A stretch of 35,188 nt of DNA from a virus, in the IMG/VR virus record IMGVR_UViG_3300042308_000496, positions 1 through 35,188 of that record. One strand, given 5' to 3'. This document shows, one piece after another, positions 22,798 through 30,378 of this stretch (positions are counted from its first letter, which is position 1; every line of letters starts with the position of its first letter). Position numbers and translations under genes: made by a program. The notes under the pieces are model-generated. The model ran no database searches. It worked only from the letters and a program-made list of their open reading frames with translations, and was not told the origin of the DNA.

Positions 22798-23408
22798 TGA
22801 ACGAGATAAAATATATACTTGAGCAACTGAGAAAAGCGAAAACAATACTTTTAATACTTCTATTTGTTAGTTTTATTTTGTTTTATTACAAGTCATTAAT
22901 AACGGAAGTAGTTGAAAGTAAGGTTAAGAAAGACGAGATTAAGCACGATATAAAGAATAGTATTTTAATACACCAAATGTTAAATGATTTGATGCTAAGA
23001 TACAAAGCTGATCGTGGTTACATATTCAGATTTCACAACGGAATTATGTATTATGATGGAACTCATAAAAATCATCAAAGTTTAGCTTATGAAGTTTGTA
23101 ACAGGGGTATAAGTAGCGAAGCTATGCAACTGCAAAATTTACCTACTTCTTTATTCCCAAGATTTTTACAAGAAATAATGCTTAATAGAATGTGTTATAG
23201 TGACATTAACGACATCAAAGAAAATGCCACACGTATAGCATTACACGAGCAAGGTATTAAAAGTTTAGTGGCTTGCCCTGTTTTTAAAGATGGTAAATTT
23301 ACAGCTTATATAGGCTTAGACTTTGTTAAAGATACTATAAGCGAAGACTTTAATTATCATGAATTCAAACAAAATACAAACGAAATCGGAAGGATGCTAT
23401 CAGAATAA
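22797..23408 (+). CDS. Membrane-anchored GAF-like domain protein
   Basis: A 203-residue protein. One membrane segment lies at about 17-31 (ILLILLFVSFILFYY) with a short basic N-terminus, so the bulk could face either side. Residues 55-200 resemble a GAF domain: MLRYKADRGYIFRFHNG, QLQNLPTSLFPRFLQ, IALHEQGIKSLVACPVFKDGK and AYIGLDFV. GAF domains bind small ligands such as cyclic nucleotides or form dimers. Similar anchored GAF proteins are encoded beside lysis genes in Bacteroidetes phages. A sensor or lysis-timing role is inference. It is followed by a holin candidate 26 bases later. Confidence 0.75.
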   Translation: MNEIKYILEQLRKAKTILLILLFVSFILFYYKSLITEVVESKVKKDEIKHDIKNSILIHQMLNDLMLRYKADRGYIFRFHNGIMYYDGTHKNHQSLAYEVCNRGISSEAMQLQNLPTSLFPRFLQEIMLNRMCYSDINDIKENATRIALHEQGIKSLVACPVFKDGKFTAYIGLDFVKDTISEDFNYHEFKQNTNEIGRMLSE

Positions 23409-23434
23409 TATCAAAACAAACTAAAAGAAATAAT

Positions 23435-23641
23435 ATGAAAATAATAGAAAGATTTAAAGCACCTACACCAAAATTCTGGAAACGTATCAAAAGAGTAGGT
23501 ATAACAATAGGAGGTTTAGGAGCTATACTAATTGCACCACCAATAGGGCTTAGTTTAGTTGGTGGGTACTTAATAACCGCAGGAAGTGTAATAGGTGTAT
23601 TATCTCAATTAACAATAGAAGATGGACAAGCTAACGATTGA
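23435..23641 (+). CDS. Holin-like membrane protein
   Basis: A 68-residue protein with a basic N-terminus (MKIIERFKAPTPKFWKRIKR) and two hydrophobic segments at about 21-37 and 40-58 (ILIAPPIGLSLVGGYLITAG), giving two membrane spans, and a short polar tail. Small size, charge pattern and position directly upstream of, and overlapping, the endolysin gene fit a class II-type holin that opens the inner membrane for the lysin. No sequence family is certain, so the call rests on topology and location. Confidence 0.65.
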   Translation: MKIIERFKAPTPKFWKRIKRVGITIGGLGAILIAPPIGLSLVGGYLITAGSVIGVLSQLTIEDGQAND

Positions 23642-24101
23642 GCGCATTAAATTGGCTCACCCAAAGATTCGTAAAGAATTAAACGATTTGTATATCGAGA
23701 TCAACAACAAATTGCCAAAAGGTGTACGATTGAGATTTTCGAGCGTGTTTAGAACACCAATTGAGCAAACAGCGTTGTATAATCAAAAGCCTAAAGTAAC
23801 AAACGCAAAAGCTTGGCAGTCAATACATAACTACGGCTTAGCATTCGATTATGTTATATTGTTAGATAAGGACAATAACGGCACGTTTGAGAGTATTGAA
23901 TGGAATATTGATAACGTACATCACAAACAAGTAATAGCATTCTTTAAATCGAAAGGTTACGAATGGGGCGGAGATTGGAAAAACTTCAAAGACTACCCAC
24001 ATTTTCAGAAATCATTCGGCTTATCATGGCAAATGTTAAAAAATCGCGTTGATATTGGTATGATTGTTAGAGATAGCAACATTATTTATCCAACAATTTA
24101 G
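23622..24101 (+). CDS. Endolysin, M15-family peptidase
   Basis: A 159-residue enzyme of the peptidase M15 (VanY / L-alanyl-D-glutamate peptidase) family. Zinc ligands are visible: SIHNYGLAFDYV gives His69 and Asp76, and DYPHFQ gives His127; Glu114 in KGYEWGGDW is the likely catalytic acid. FSSVFRTPIEQTALYNQ near 39-55 is the usual substrate-cleft segment. It cuts stem peptides of the host peptidoglycan. There is no signal peptide, so a holin is required, and the holin-like gene overlaps its start by 20 bases. A terminator follows immediately at 24108. Confidence 0.9.
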   Translation: MDKLTIERIKLAHPKIRKELNDLYIEINNKLPKGVRLRFSSVFRTPIEQTALYNQKPKVTNAKAWQSIHNYGLAFDYVILLDKDNNGTFESIEWNIDNVHHKQVIAFFKSKGYEWGGDWKNFKDYPHFQKSFGLSWQMLKNRVDIGMIVRDSNIIYPTI

Positions 24102-24107
24102 ATTTCT

Positions 24108-24135
24108 AACCTATTCATAATGAGTAGGTTTTTTT
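24108..24135 (+). terminator. Strong terminator at the end of the late operon
   Basis: A stem pairs about 24108-24117 with 24121-24130 (one G-U), with a tiny loop, ending in a seven-T run at 24129-24135. It separates lysis genes from the replication block. Confidence 0.85.
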
Positions 24136-24184
24136 ACCTCCTAAATTATTTTATTATTTTTTTATTATTTTCTGTTTAAAACTA

Positions 24185-24214
24185 TTGTTAATTAAAAAAG
24201 AGTGTGTATATTTG
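24185..24214 (+). promoter_or_regulatory. Bacteroidetes-type early promoter
   Basis: TTG at 24185-24187, a 19-base spacer, then TATATTTG at 24207-24214: the best full match to the Bacteroidetes -33/-7 consensus on the + strand. It follows an AT-rich stretch (24136-24200) and would start the replication operon about 15 bases before the ATG at 24235. Confidence 0.8.
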
Positions 24215-24234
24215 TAAAACAAAAGCGAAAGAAA

Positions 24235-24441
24235 ATGGAAGAAAGCAACGAAGAAAGAATTAAACGTAAACTAAGAGTGTTAGAGTATTACGTATCTGAG
24301 TTAGGTTATTCAGATGAAGAATTAGATTTAATTGATAGGGTTTTAACCTTAGTGATTATGAAAAAAGATCACCCTAAAGATATGGTGAACACAGCAAAAA
24401 AAATGTTGATTAGAACAGTTGAGAGTTATGAAAACAAGTAA
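24235..24441 (+). CDS. Small acidic protein, first gene of early operon
   Basis: A 68-residue protein starting MEESNEERIKRKLRVLEYYV. Highly charged and helical throughout. The frame extends upstream to a TTG at 24202, but this lies inside the promoter, so ATG 24235 is the start. Being first after the strongest promoter suggests early, abundant expression, as is common for phage proteins that interfere with host functions. That role is inference; I do not recognise the family. Its 3' end overlaps the next gene by 14 bases. Confidence 0.65.
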   Translation: MEESNEERIKRKLRVLEYYVSELGYSDEELDLIDRVLTLVIMKKDHPKDMVNTAKKMLIRTVESYENK

Positions 24442-24793
24442 TTTATTCTTAAAAATATTTGGTTATTTTCCAGAGGATTTATACCAATTAGATGTACACT
24501 TTGAAGGCAAAGGAGATACTATGATAGTTAGTTATTTTGGAAGCGCGCGAACATTATTCGTTGATGAAAACCAAGTAACAAACCAAGAAGGAGAGTTTTT
24601 ATTCTTTACCGAAGATTTAGAGAAATTTCAAAACTTCATTGATTTTAACGAATGTAAAGAATGCAACGGTAATGGAGAGTATTACTCGGAGCAATTAAAA
24701 GAATGTGGTTTTTCTGCTTCTATGTGTTGTGGATCATGTTACGAGATTGTACAAGTAGATTGTGAGTGCGAAGATGTACCTTTTAAATATTAG
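24428..24793 (+). CDS. Zinc-finger-like small protein
   Basis: A 121-residue protein starting MKTSNLFLKIFGYFPEDLYQ. The N-terminal 75 residues are beta/alpha with no known motif. The C-terminus holds eight or more cysteines: NECKECNGNGEYY, then SMCCGSCYEIV, then DCECED. CxxCxGxG followed by a second Cys cluster resembles half a DnaJ-type zinc finger, so one or two zinc ions are likely. It may be a DNA- or protein-binding regulator. Early operon position and overlap with the preceding gene support a real gene; function unknown. Confidence 0.7.
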   Translation: MKTSNLFLKIFGYFPEDLYQLDVHFEGKGDTMIVSYFGSARTLFVDENQVTNQEGEFLFFTEDLEKFQNFIDFNECKECNGNGEYYSEQLKECGFSASMCCGSCYEIVQVDCECEDVPFKY

Positions 24794-24796
24794 ATT

Positions 24797-25210
24797 ATGA
24801 AGCCTATAAGCTATTTAGAATTGATTGAAAAAAAGTTAGGGTATCAACGTAAGCAAGTCAATGCATTTTGGTTTGTATGCCCTTTAAACGAAGCAGAGTT
24901 AAAGAAAAACTCACGCGATAAACAGCGTGTTTATTGGAGACATGTTGCAATGGTTTGGTTTCGTCTATGCGGTGAAACTTGTCAAGAAGTAGGCAACTAC
25001 TTTGAGAAAGACCATAGTACTGTCGTATATGCTGAAAAGGTTATCTATAACGCTTTATGTGGCTACAATAAAGAGCTTAAAGACATCTTTGATAGTATGA
25101 TAAAATTAGATAACTCACAAGCTATCGTGTTAAATGACATCGAACATAACCACATTAATTGTTTGGTATCACTTGAAAATTTTAAATTTTTAAACTCTCC
25201 ACGATGTTAA
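24797..25210 (+). CDS. DnaA C-terminal-domain-like protein
   Basis: A 137-residue protein starting MKPISYLELIEKK. Residues 45-85 match DnaA domain IV: a helix, then GETCQEVGNYFEKDHSTVVYAEK (DHSTVVYAEK at 72-81 equals the DnaA signature DHSTVL-A-K), the part that reads the DnaA box. No AAA+ ATPase domain is present. Such DnaA-C proteins may bind the phage origin, or block or borrow host DnaA. An AT-rich stretch at 24136-24200 upstream would be a natural melting region, but no clear DnaA box was seen. The first base of the next ATG lies inside its coding end. Confidence 0.8.
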   Translation: MKPISYLELIEKKLGYQRKQVNAFWFVCPLNEAELKKNSRDKQRVYWRHVAMVWFRLCGETCQEVGNYFEKDHSTVVYAEKVIYNALCGYNKELKDIFDSMIKLDNSQAIVLNDIEHNHINCLVSLENFKFLNSPRC

Positions 25211-25572
25211 AGGGATTTGAAGAACACACAAACAAAATGACCGAAGGTGAAATAAACTTAGCTCATAGGTTAATTGAAGCATTCAAAAAACGTACCTCAT
25301 CTAATCCGATTTTAGCACACGAAATATGTTCAAAGGTAAATAGTACCATGGACATAGAATTTAAGCTAACAGAAGTAAGGTTAAGACGTATTATCAACTA
25401 TTACCGAGTAAATAGCATACTTCCTGTTGTATCAACTAAGAAAGGGTATTACGTAAGTTACGATGCTAACGAAATAAGAAGCTGTATAGATAGCCTTACG
25501 CAACGAATAAATAGTATGTTAGAGTGTACCTATGGTTTAGAAAGAATAATTAAAAACGAAATAGAAAAGTAA
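25204..25572 (+). CDS. Predicted winged-helix protein, function unknown
   Basis: A 122-residue protein starting MLKGFEEHTNKMTEGEINL. The order helix, helix, LTEVRLRRIINYYRVNS (recognition-type helix), then ILPVVSTKKGYYVSY (beta wing) and a C-terminal helix (CIDSLTQRINSMLE) is that of a winged-helix domain. Similar proteins occur in early regions of Bacteroidetes phages and may bind the origin or regulate transcription. It overlaps the preceding gene by seven bases and shares its last base with the next ATG, so the genes are coupled. Confidence 0.65.
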   Translation: MLKGFEEHTNKMTEGEINLAHRLIEAFKKRTSSNPILAHEICSKVNSTMDIEFKLTEVRLRRIINYYRVNSILPVVSTKKGYYVSYDANEIRSCIDSLTQRINSMLECTYGLERIIKNEIEK

Positions 25573-25835
25573 TGGAAGAATGGAAAAAAGTATACGACAT
25601 CTATTCCGTAAGCACACACGGACGTGTTAAGAATAGAACTACAAGGCGCATTTTAAAGCCATTTGTTAAGGGTAGAAAGTTAGTCGTAGGTATTTATTTG
25701 CCGAACTCAAAACAAAAGCAAATAAGCATAGCTACGCTGGTGGCAAAAACGTTTATCAATCCAAACGTAAAAAAAGTAGTAAGGATTGATGGGAATATTT
25801 GGAATAACAATTTAGAAAACTTAAAAGTTTATTAG
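25572..25835 (+). CDS. NUMOD4 protein with degenerate HNH end
   Basis: An 87-residue protein. EEWKKVYDIYSVSTHGRVKN is a NUMOD4 motif, the DNA-binding module of HNH homing endonucleases. It ends with KTFINPNVKKVVRIDGNIWN and NLENLKVY, matching the beginning of the HNH core (AxxFIxNPxxKxxVNHIDGNKxNNxxxNL). Here the conserved N-H before IDGN is V-R, so the first metal-binding His is missing and the rest of the nuclease is absent. It is therefore probably a catalytically inactive remnant or a DNA-binding-only protein. It sits between the HTH gene and the helicase. Confidence 0.75.
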   Translation: MEEWKKVYDIYSVSTHGRVKNRTTRRILKPFVKGRKLVVGIYLPNSKQKQISIATLVAKTFINPNVKKVVRIDGNIWNNNLENLKVY

Positions 25836-25873
25836 AAATTAACAGAAAATTATTTTTTAATTACTTTTATTAT

Positions 25874-25881
25874 TACATTTG
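25874..25881 (+). promoter_or_regulatory. Promoter -7 box upstream of helicase gene
   Basis: TACATTTG matches TAnnTTTG and lies 15 bases before the helicase ATG, in the only sizeable gap (25836-25896) of the block. The -33 element is not clear. A T-rich run about 20 bases upstream could serve. Confidence 0.5.
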
Positions 25882-25896
25882 ATAAAAATATAAATT

Positions 25897-27264
25897 ATGG
25901 AGTATAAGGATTTTTTAGAAAGCAAAAGACACTCAATAGGTAACTTTGGGTTTAAAGCTAATTACATTCCTGATATAGCCTTTGATTTTCAAAAATATGT
26001 TGTTGAAAAAGCAATTTTGAAAGGTAGAAGCGCTGTATTTTTGGATACAGGATTAGGAAAAACATTAGTACAATTATCATTAGCAAAAAACATTGTTAAT
26101 CATACTAATAAAAAAGTATTAATACTTACACCTTTAGCGGTTGCGTTTCAGTTTATTTTAGAAGCTGAAAAATTAGGTATAGAAGACGTTGAATACTCAA
26201 AAGATGGTAAGCATACTAAGAAAATTATAGTATGTAATTATGAGCGTTTGCATTATTTTAATTCAAATGATTTTGAAGGTGTAATATTAGATGAAAGTTC
26301 TATATTAAAAAATTTCGATGGTAAAATAAAACAAGAAGTAACAGCATTTGTTAAAAAAATACCTTATAGATTTTTATCTACAGCTACACCAAGTCCGAAC
26401 GATTTCATAGAATTAGGAACCTCATCCGAAGCTTTGGGATATATGGGATATATGGATATGTTAGGGAAGTTTTTTAAACAAAATAACAATGCTGTAGACT
26501 CAACTAATCGTAATATAGGTGAAAAGTTTTATTTAAAACCACACGCGGAAAAAGATTTTTTTGCATGGGTTAATCAATGGTCAATTATGGCAAAGATGCC
26601 AAGTGATTTAGGCTTTTCTAATGATCGTTATAATTTACCTGAATTGATTATTAATAAACATATAGTAGAAAATATGGAAATGTTTGATATAAATGGTCAG
26701 GTATCTATGTTTACACCTATTGCTAAATCAATGACTGAAGTTAGATTAGAACAAAAGCAAACAGAACAAAGTAGATGCGAAAAAGCTATAGAATTAGCAA
26801 GCGGTAAAACTTCGGTGTATTGGTGTAATACAAATAATGAAAGTTCTATTTTAAAATCAATGGATAAAGACGCTGTAGAAATAATAGGGAGTCAATCAAT
26901 TGATAAAAAAGAAGAAATACTTTTAGCGTTTGCAAATGGTGAAATAAAAAGACTAATTACTAAAGCAAAAATGACTTCAATGGGATTAAATTGGCAACAC
27001 TGTAATCATTCTGTATTTTTTCCTACATGGTCTTACGAGCAATATTACCAAGCGATAAGACGTTTTTGGAGGTTTGGTCAAACAAAAGACGTAACTATTG
27101 ATATGGTTATATCCGATGGTCAAACAAGGGTATTAGAAGCATTACAACAAAAAACACAAAAAGCAATTCAGTTACATAAAAACTTAACTGAAAATGTAAA
27201 TCGTTCATTTGAACACAAAACAAAAGAATTTAACAAAGAATTAATTAAACCTAAATTTTTATAA
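25897..27264 (+). CDS. SF2 (SNF2-like) helicase / DNA translocase
   Basis: A 455-residue superfamily 2 ATPase. Motif I TGLGKT at 51-56, motif II DES at 132-134, motif III STATPSPND at about 161-169 and motif VI QAIRRFWRFGQ near 386-396 are all visible; the last is typical of SNF2-like translocases. No nuclease or methylase domain is fused. It begins after its own promoter-like site, and the adjoining methyltransferase starts two bases after its stop. The pair is common in phages, possibly for anti-restriction or replication. Its exact role is not shown by sequence. Confidence 0.85.
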   Translation: MEYKDFLESKRHSIGNFGFKANYIPDIAFDFQKYVVEKAILKGRSAVFLDTGLGKTLVQLSLAKNIVNHTNKKVLILTPLAVAFQFILEAEKLGIEDVEYSKDGKHTKKIIVCNYERLHYFNSNDFEGVILDESSILKNFDGKIKQEVTAFVKKIPYRFLSTATPSPNDFIELGTSSEALGYMGYMDMLGKFFKQNNNAVDSTNRNIGEKFYLKPHAEKDFFAWVNQWSIMAKMPSDLGFSNDRYNLPELIINKHIVENMEMFDINGQVSMFTPIAKSMTEVRLEQKQTEQSRCEKAIELASGKTSVYWCNTNNESSILKSMDKDAVEIIGSQSIDKKEEILLAFANGEIKRLITKAKMTSMGLNWQHCNHSVFFPTWSYEQYYQAIRRFWRFGQTKDVTIDMVISDGQTRVLEALQQKTQKAIQLHKNLTENVNRSFEHKTKEFNKELIKPKFL

Positions 27265-27266
27265 TC

Positions 27267-28280
27267 ATGGAAAACAAAGTAAAAGATCAATTAGTAACAG
27301 AAAATTACGCAATCTATAACTCAGATTGTATGTTAGTAATGCCTACATTAGAAAGTGAAAGCATTGATTTATCTGTTTATAGTCCACCATTTGCAGGATT
27401 ATACAATTATTCAAGTAGTGAAAATGATTTTTCTAATTGTGAAAGTAAAGAACAATTTTTAGAACAATATGAATTTTTAATTAAAGAAATTTCAAGAGTT
27501 ACAAAACCAGGACGTATAACCGCAGTACACTGTACAGATGTATTTGACAATACATGTAGACTATGGGACTTCCCTAATGAGATTGTTAGACTTCATCAAA
27601 AATATGGCTTTGAATATCGTAATCGTATTACAATTTGGAAAGAACCTTTAAAGGTTAGAATGAGAACAATGGTACAATCTTTAATGCATAAATTTATAGT
27701 TGAAGATAGTACAAAATGTTTTACTGCTATGCCTGACTATGTTTTAGTGTTTACTAAAAAAGGTGAAAACAAAGTGCCTGTTACTCACGAGTTTGGTATT
27801 AATCATTATGCTGGTGAAGTTCCAATTTTACCAAATATTTTAAGAGCTTGGAATAATGCTAATAATACAGATTTTAACGAAGTAGAATTATGGGAACATT
27901 TAAACTCAATAAATGAAGATAATAAAATAACTAAGTTGAATCATTATATTTGGCAACGTTACGCGTCTTCTGTATGGGATGATATTAGAATTGATAATGT
28001 ATTACCATTTAGAGATAGTAAAGAGGAGGACGATGAAAAACACGTACACCCTTTACAATTAGATGTAATTGATCGTATTGTTGAACTTTATTCTAATCCT
28101 AACGAAGTTGTATTAACTCCTTTTATGGGTGTAGGTAGTGAGGTTTATAGTCCTGTATCAATGGGTCGTAAAGCAATTGGTATAGAGTTAAAAGATAGTT
28201 ATTTTAAACAAGCTACAATAAATTTATCACTAGCCGATAAACGATTTAATAAAGTTGCTAAACAAGAAACTTTATTCTAA
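27267..28280 (+). CDS. DNA methyltransferase, beta-class (N4-cytosine or N6-adenine)
   Basis: A 337-residue enzyme. Catalytic motif IV SPPF lies at 39-42 after NSDCMLVMPTLESESIDL. The AdoMet-binding motif I, FMGVGSE followed by GRKAIGIELKDSYF, comes near residues 286-310. Motif IV before motif I is the beta-class order. SPPF/Y points to N4-cytosine or N6-adenine methylation; the target cannot be read from sequence. It is likely paired with the helicase upstream and may protect phage DNA from host restriction, alongside the Mom-like enzyme. No restriction gene is adjacent, so a solitary (orphan) enzyme is likely. Confidence 0.9.
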   Translation: MENKVKDQLVTENYAIYNSDCMLVMPTLESESIDLSVYSPPFAGLYNYSSSENDFSNCESKEQFLEQYEFLIKEISRVTKPGRITAVHCTDVFDNTCRLWDFPNEIVRLHQKYGFEYRNRITIWKEPLKVRMRTMVQSLMHKFIVEDSTKCFTAMPDYVLVFTKKGENKVPVTHEFGINHYAGEVPILPNILRAWNNANNTDFNEVELWEHLNSINEDNKITKLNHYIWQRYASSVWDDIRIDNVLPFRDSKEEDDEKHVHPLQLDVIDRIVELYSNPNEVVLTPFMGVGSEVYSPVSMGRKAIGIELKDSYFKQATINLSLADKRFNKVAKQETLF

Positions 28281-28303
28281 TTAAAAAAGATTTATTATAT
28301 TTG
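28271..28303 (+). promoter_or_regulatory. Promoter of the structured RNA
   Basis: TATATTTG at 28296-28303 is a perfect -7 element. TTTA at 28271-28274 stands 21 bases upstream as a -33-like element, inside the 3' end of the methyltransferase gene. The first stem of the RNA starts about five bases later, at 28308. Confidence 0.7.
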
Positions 28304-28307
28304 TAAA

Positions 28308-28399
28308 AGTTCGGATCTCAAACATAGTGAACTAAAAGAAATTGAAAACCCTATCAATGACGTAGACGTGAGATCCCTACAGATTTGATGGGGTTTTTT
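28308..28399 (+). ncRNA. Candidate structured RNA with loop-loop (kissing) pairing
   Basis: About 90 bases with three nested pairings. Hairpin 1: 28308-28312 with 28329-28333 (5 bp). Hairpin 2, the terminator stem: 28345-28357 with 28385-28397 (13 bp, one G-U), ending in the T run 28394-28399. The loop of hairpin 1 (28313-28320, GGATCTCA) is perfectly complementary to TGAGATCC in the loop of hairpin 2 (28369-28376). That is eight pairs forming a kissing complex or pseudoknot. It has its own promoter and begins at the first stem, so it looks like an independent small RNA rather than a leader. No family I know matches. Base 28400 onward is ordinary spacer until the ATG at 28426. Confidence 0.7.
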
Positions 28400-28425
28400 C
28401 GTTTAATTAAATTATTATCATTATT

Positions 28426-28635
28426 ATGAAAAATGAATTTTATCAAATTCAAGAACTTAATTTAAACATTAAGTTGAGAGACATTTCGAGTTATAGGCTT
28501 GATGGAGGCATAAAAAACGCTCCAATAGAATTAATCAAATGTTGTATTGTTGTAAAGCCTAATAGTATATATTGGTGTGATAAATCACATTATTATAATC
28601 TTAACAAAATCTTCTATAGCAATGAACGGGTATAA
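28426..28635 (+). CDS. Small protein, function unknown
   Basis: A 69-residue protein starting MKNEFYQIQELNLNIKLRD. Beta-rich with several Cys and aromatic residues (IKCCIVVKPNSIYWCDKSHYY). It lies between the structured RNA and the replication initiator gene, whose start overlaps its last 14 bases. Read-through of the RNA terminator, or a separate promoter, would be needed to express it. I do not recognise a family. Confidence 0.6.
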   Translation: MKNEFYQIQELNLNIKLRDISSYRLDGGIKNAPIELIKCCIVVKPNSIYWCDKSHYYNLNKIFYSNERV

Positions 28636-29329
28636 TTTAATAAGGGATTGGTACAACTATAAGTTTGATAATCCAAGTAAAGTTAAAGCGATTCATTCTG
28701 ATTTCTATTGTTATTTAATAGATTTATGGAATAGATTAGGTCAAAAGAATGAATTTGGACTTCCTACCACTGTAACTATGGAAGCATTAGGTATAGGCTC
28801 TTACAATACATACAAAAAAACTTTATCTGATATAATTGAATTTGGTTTTGTTAATATTATAACTGAAAGTAAAAATCAACATCAATCTAAAGTTATAGCC
28901 CTATCAAAAAATGACAAAGCAACTGACAAACCACTTGATAAAGCAACTATAAAAGCAACTGATGAATCACTTGATACCATAGATAAACAAATAAACAATA
29001 TAACAAATAAACAAAAAACAATATCATTTGCTGAACGCAAAAAACTTTTTTTAGATTGGTTTAATCATAGAATATTAATTCATACAGGAAAAATAGGAAG
29101 GTTTAAAGTATTAGACAAAGCAACCGAAAACAATTTAAAAAAGGTATTAGATGTAAAGTATAATAATCACGAGTTAGAATATGCTTTTAAGAATATGTAT
29201 AGCAATCAATGGGTAAAAGATAATAATGCTTTGAATCCTACTCATTTTTTAAGAATTGCGAATTTAGAAAAGTATATGAATATGGTTGATAATTCAAATA
29301 CTTATACACCAACTATTGAACTTAATTAA
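28622..29329 (+). CDS. Phage replication initiator / helicase-loader-like protein
   Basis: A 235-residue protein starting MNGYNLIRDWYNYKFDNPSK. Residues 20-85 form a winged-helix replication-initiator domain well known in Bacteroidetes phages (FYCYLIDLWNRLGQKNEFGLP then MEALGIGSYNTYKKTLSD). A Lys/Asp-rich linker with short repeats (DKATDKPLDKATIKATDESL) leads to a C-terminal helical domain (KNMYSNQWVKDNNALNPTHFL) like DnaD-type loaders. It probably opens the origin and delivers the RecA-fold helicase encoded two bases downstream. The ATG at 28622 is preferred over the upstream in-frame start at 28577. Confidence 0.75.
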   Translation: MNGYNLIRDWYNYKFDNPSKVKAIHSDFYCYLIDLWNRLGQKNEFGLPTTVTMEALGIGSYNTYKKTLSDIIEFGFVNIITESKNQHQSKVIALSKNDKATDKPLDKATIKATDESLDTIDKQINNITNKQKTISFAERKKLFLDWFNHRILIHTGKIGRFKVLDKATENNLKKVLDVKYNNHELEYAFKNMYSNQWVKDNNALNPTHFLRIANLEKYMNMVDNSNTYTPTIELN

Positions 29330-29331
29330 TT

Positions 29332-30375
29332 ATGTGGAAGAAATTAAGTCAAGTAGAAAAACAGATGGACGAGCTACGAGATGTAGGTGTTCAGAAAGGT
29401 AATTTTGTCGGTTGGGACTTCAATTTATTACCATTTACAGTTATGTTAGGTAGAACAACTTACATAGGCGCAGCTCCTGCAAGTGGTAAAACTGAATGGT
29501 GGTTTGAATTACTTATAAATTTAAGTTGTAAGTATGAATGGAATCATATTATTTATTCACCTGAAACAGGAAGTGCAGAGGAAATATATGCTGAATTATG
29601 TTACAAGTATATAGGCAAGCCTTTTTATAAATCAAATGGTTTTGAAATGAGCGAAAAGGAAAAAATTAAGGCAATGTATTTTATTGATAAACATTTTATA
29701 GTAATAGACCCAATTGATGAAGACCTAACTATTGAAAGTTTTTATGATTTATGTGATAAAATTTCAGTAGAAACAAATAAAACTATTCACACAACTACAA
29801 TTGATCCATGGAATGAACTTACAGAAAACTATTTACCGAATGATTTAGGACGTGAGGATAAGTATTTAAGTAGAATATTAGGGCAAGTTAGAAAGAATGC
29901 GCGAAAAACAAATAGGCATAATTGTGTAATTACTCATGTTAGAGACCAAACTCCAATAACTAATAAAGATGGTAAAACTTTTTTTCCTATGCCTACAGCA
30001 CGTGAGTTCGCAGGTGGTCAAGTATGGTTTAGAAAGGGTTTAAATATGGTTATGATATGGAGACCACCTTACGGACTTGTAGATGAAAACGGACGTATGT
30101 ATGAAGACAATGAAGTTCATATAAACATCGCAAAAGCTAAACCAAAAGGAACTGCAAAGAAAGGTATTTATAAAATGTTTTTAGATTTGCAAAGATATCA
30201 ATATTATATGTTAGACCATAGAGGAGAAAAAATATATGCAGAGCGAAATAAACATATTTTTGAAAATAACATTCATTTTGAAGAAATAAAACCACCTGTT
30301 GACTTTACAAAAATTGGTAGGGAAGTAAATGAAAATAAATTAACACCTGATGATGAAGGTTTTTTTCCTTTTTAA
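29332..30375 (+). CDS. RecA-fold replicative helicase (DnaB/RepA-like)
   Basis: A 347-residue P-loop ATPase. Walker A is GAAPASGKT at 46-54, followed by a helix (EWWFELLINL). A Walker B-like strand is TTTIDPWNEL near 155-164. Later HNCVITHVRD is the sensor strand. The family fits AAA_25/RepA or DnaB C-terminal-domain-like helicases that unwind the fork as hexamers. There is no DnaB N-terminal domain, so loading probably depends on the preceding initiator. Position in the replication operon agrees. The polypeptide ends PDDEGFFPF, a mixed acidic tail. Confidence 0.8.
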   Translation: MWKKLSQVEKQMDELRDVGVQKGNFVGWDFNLLPFTVMLGRTTYIGAAPASGKTEWWFELLINLSCKYEWNHIIYSPETGSAEEIYAELCYKYIGKPFYKSNGFEMSEKEKIKAMYFIDKHFIVIDPIDEDLTIESFYDLCDKISVETNKTIHTTTIDPWNELTENYLPNDLGREDKYLSRILGQVRKNARKTNRHNCVITHVRDQTPITNKDGKTFFPMPTAREFAGGQVWFRKGLNMVMIWRPPYGLVDENGRMYEDNEVHINIAKAKPKGTAKKGIYKMFLDLQRYQYYMLDHRGEKIYAERNKHIFENNIHFEEIKPPVDFTKIGREVNENKLTPDDEGFFPF

Positions 30376-30378
30376 AAT

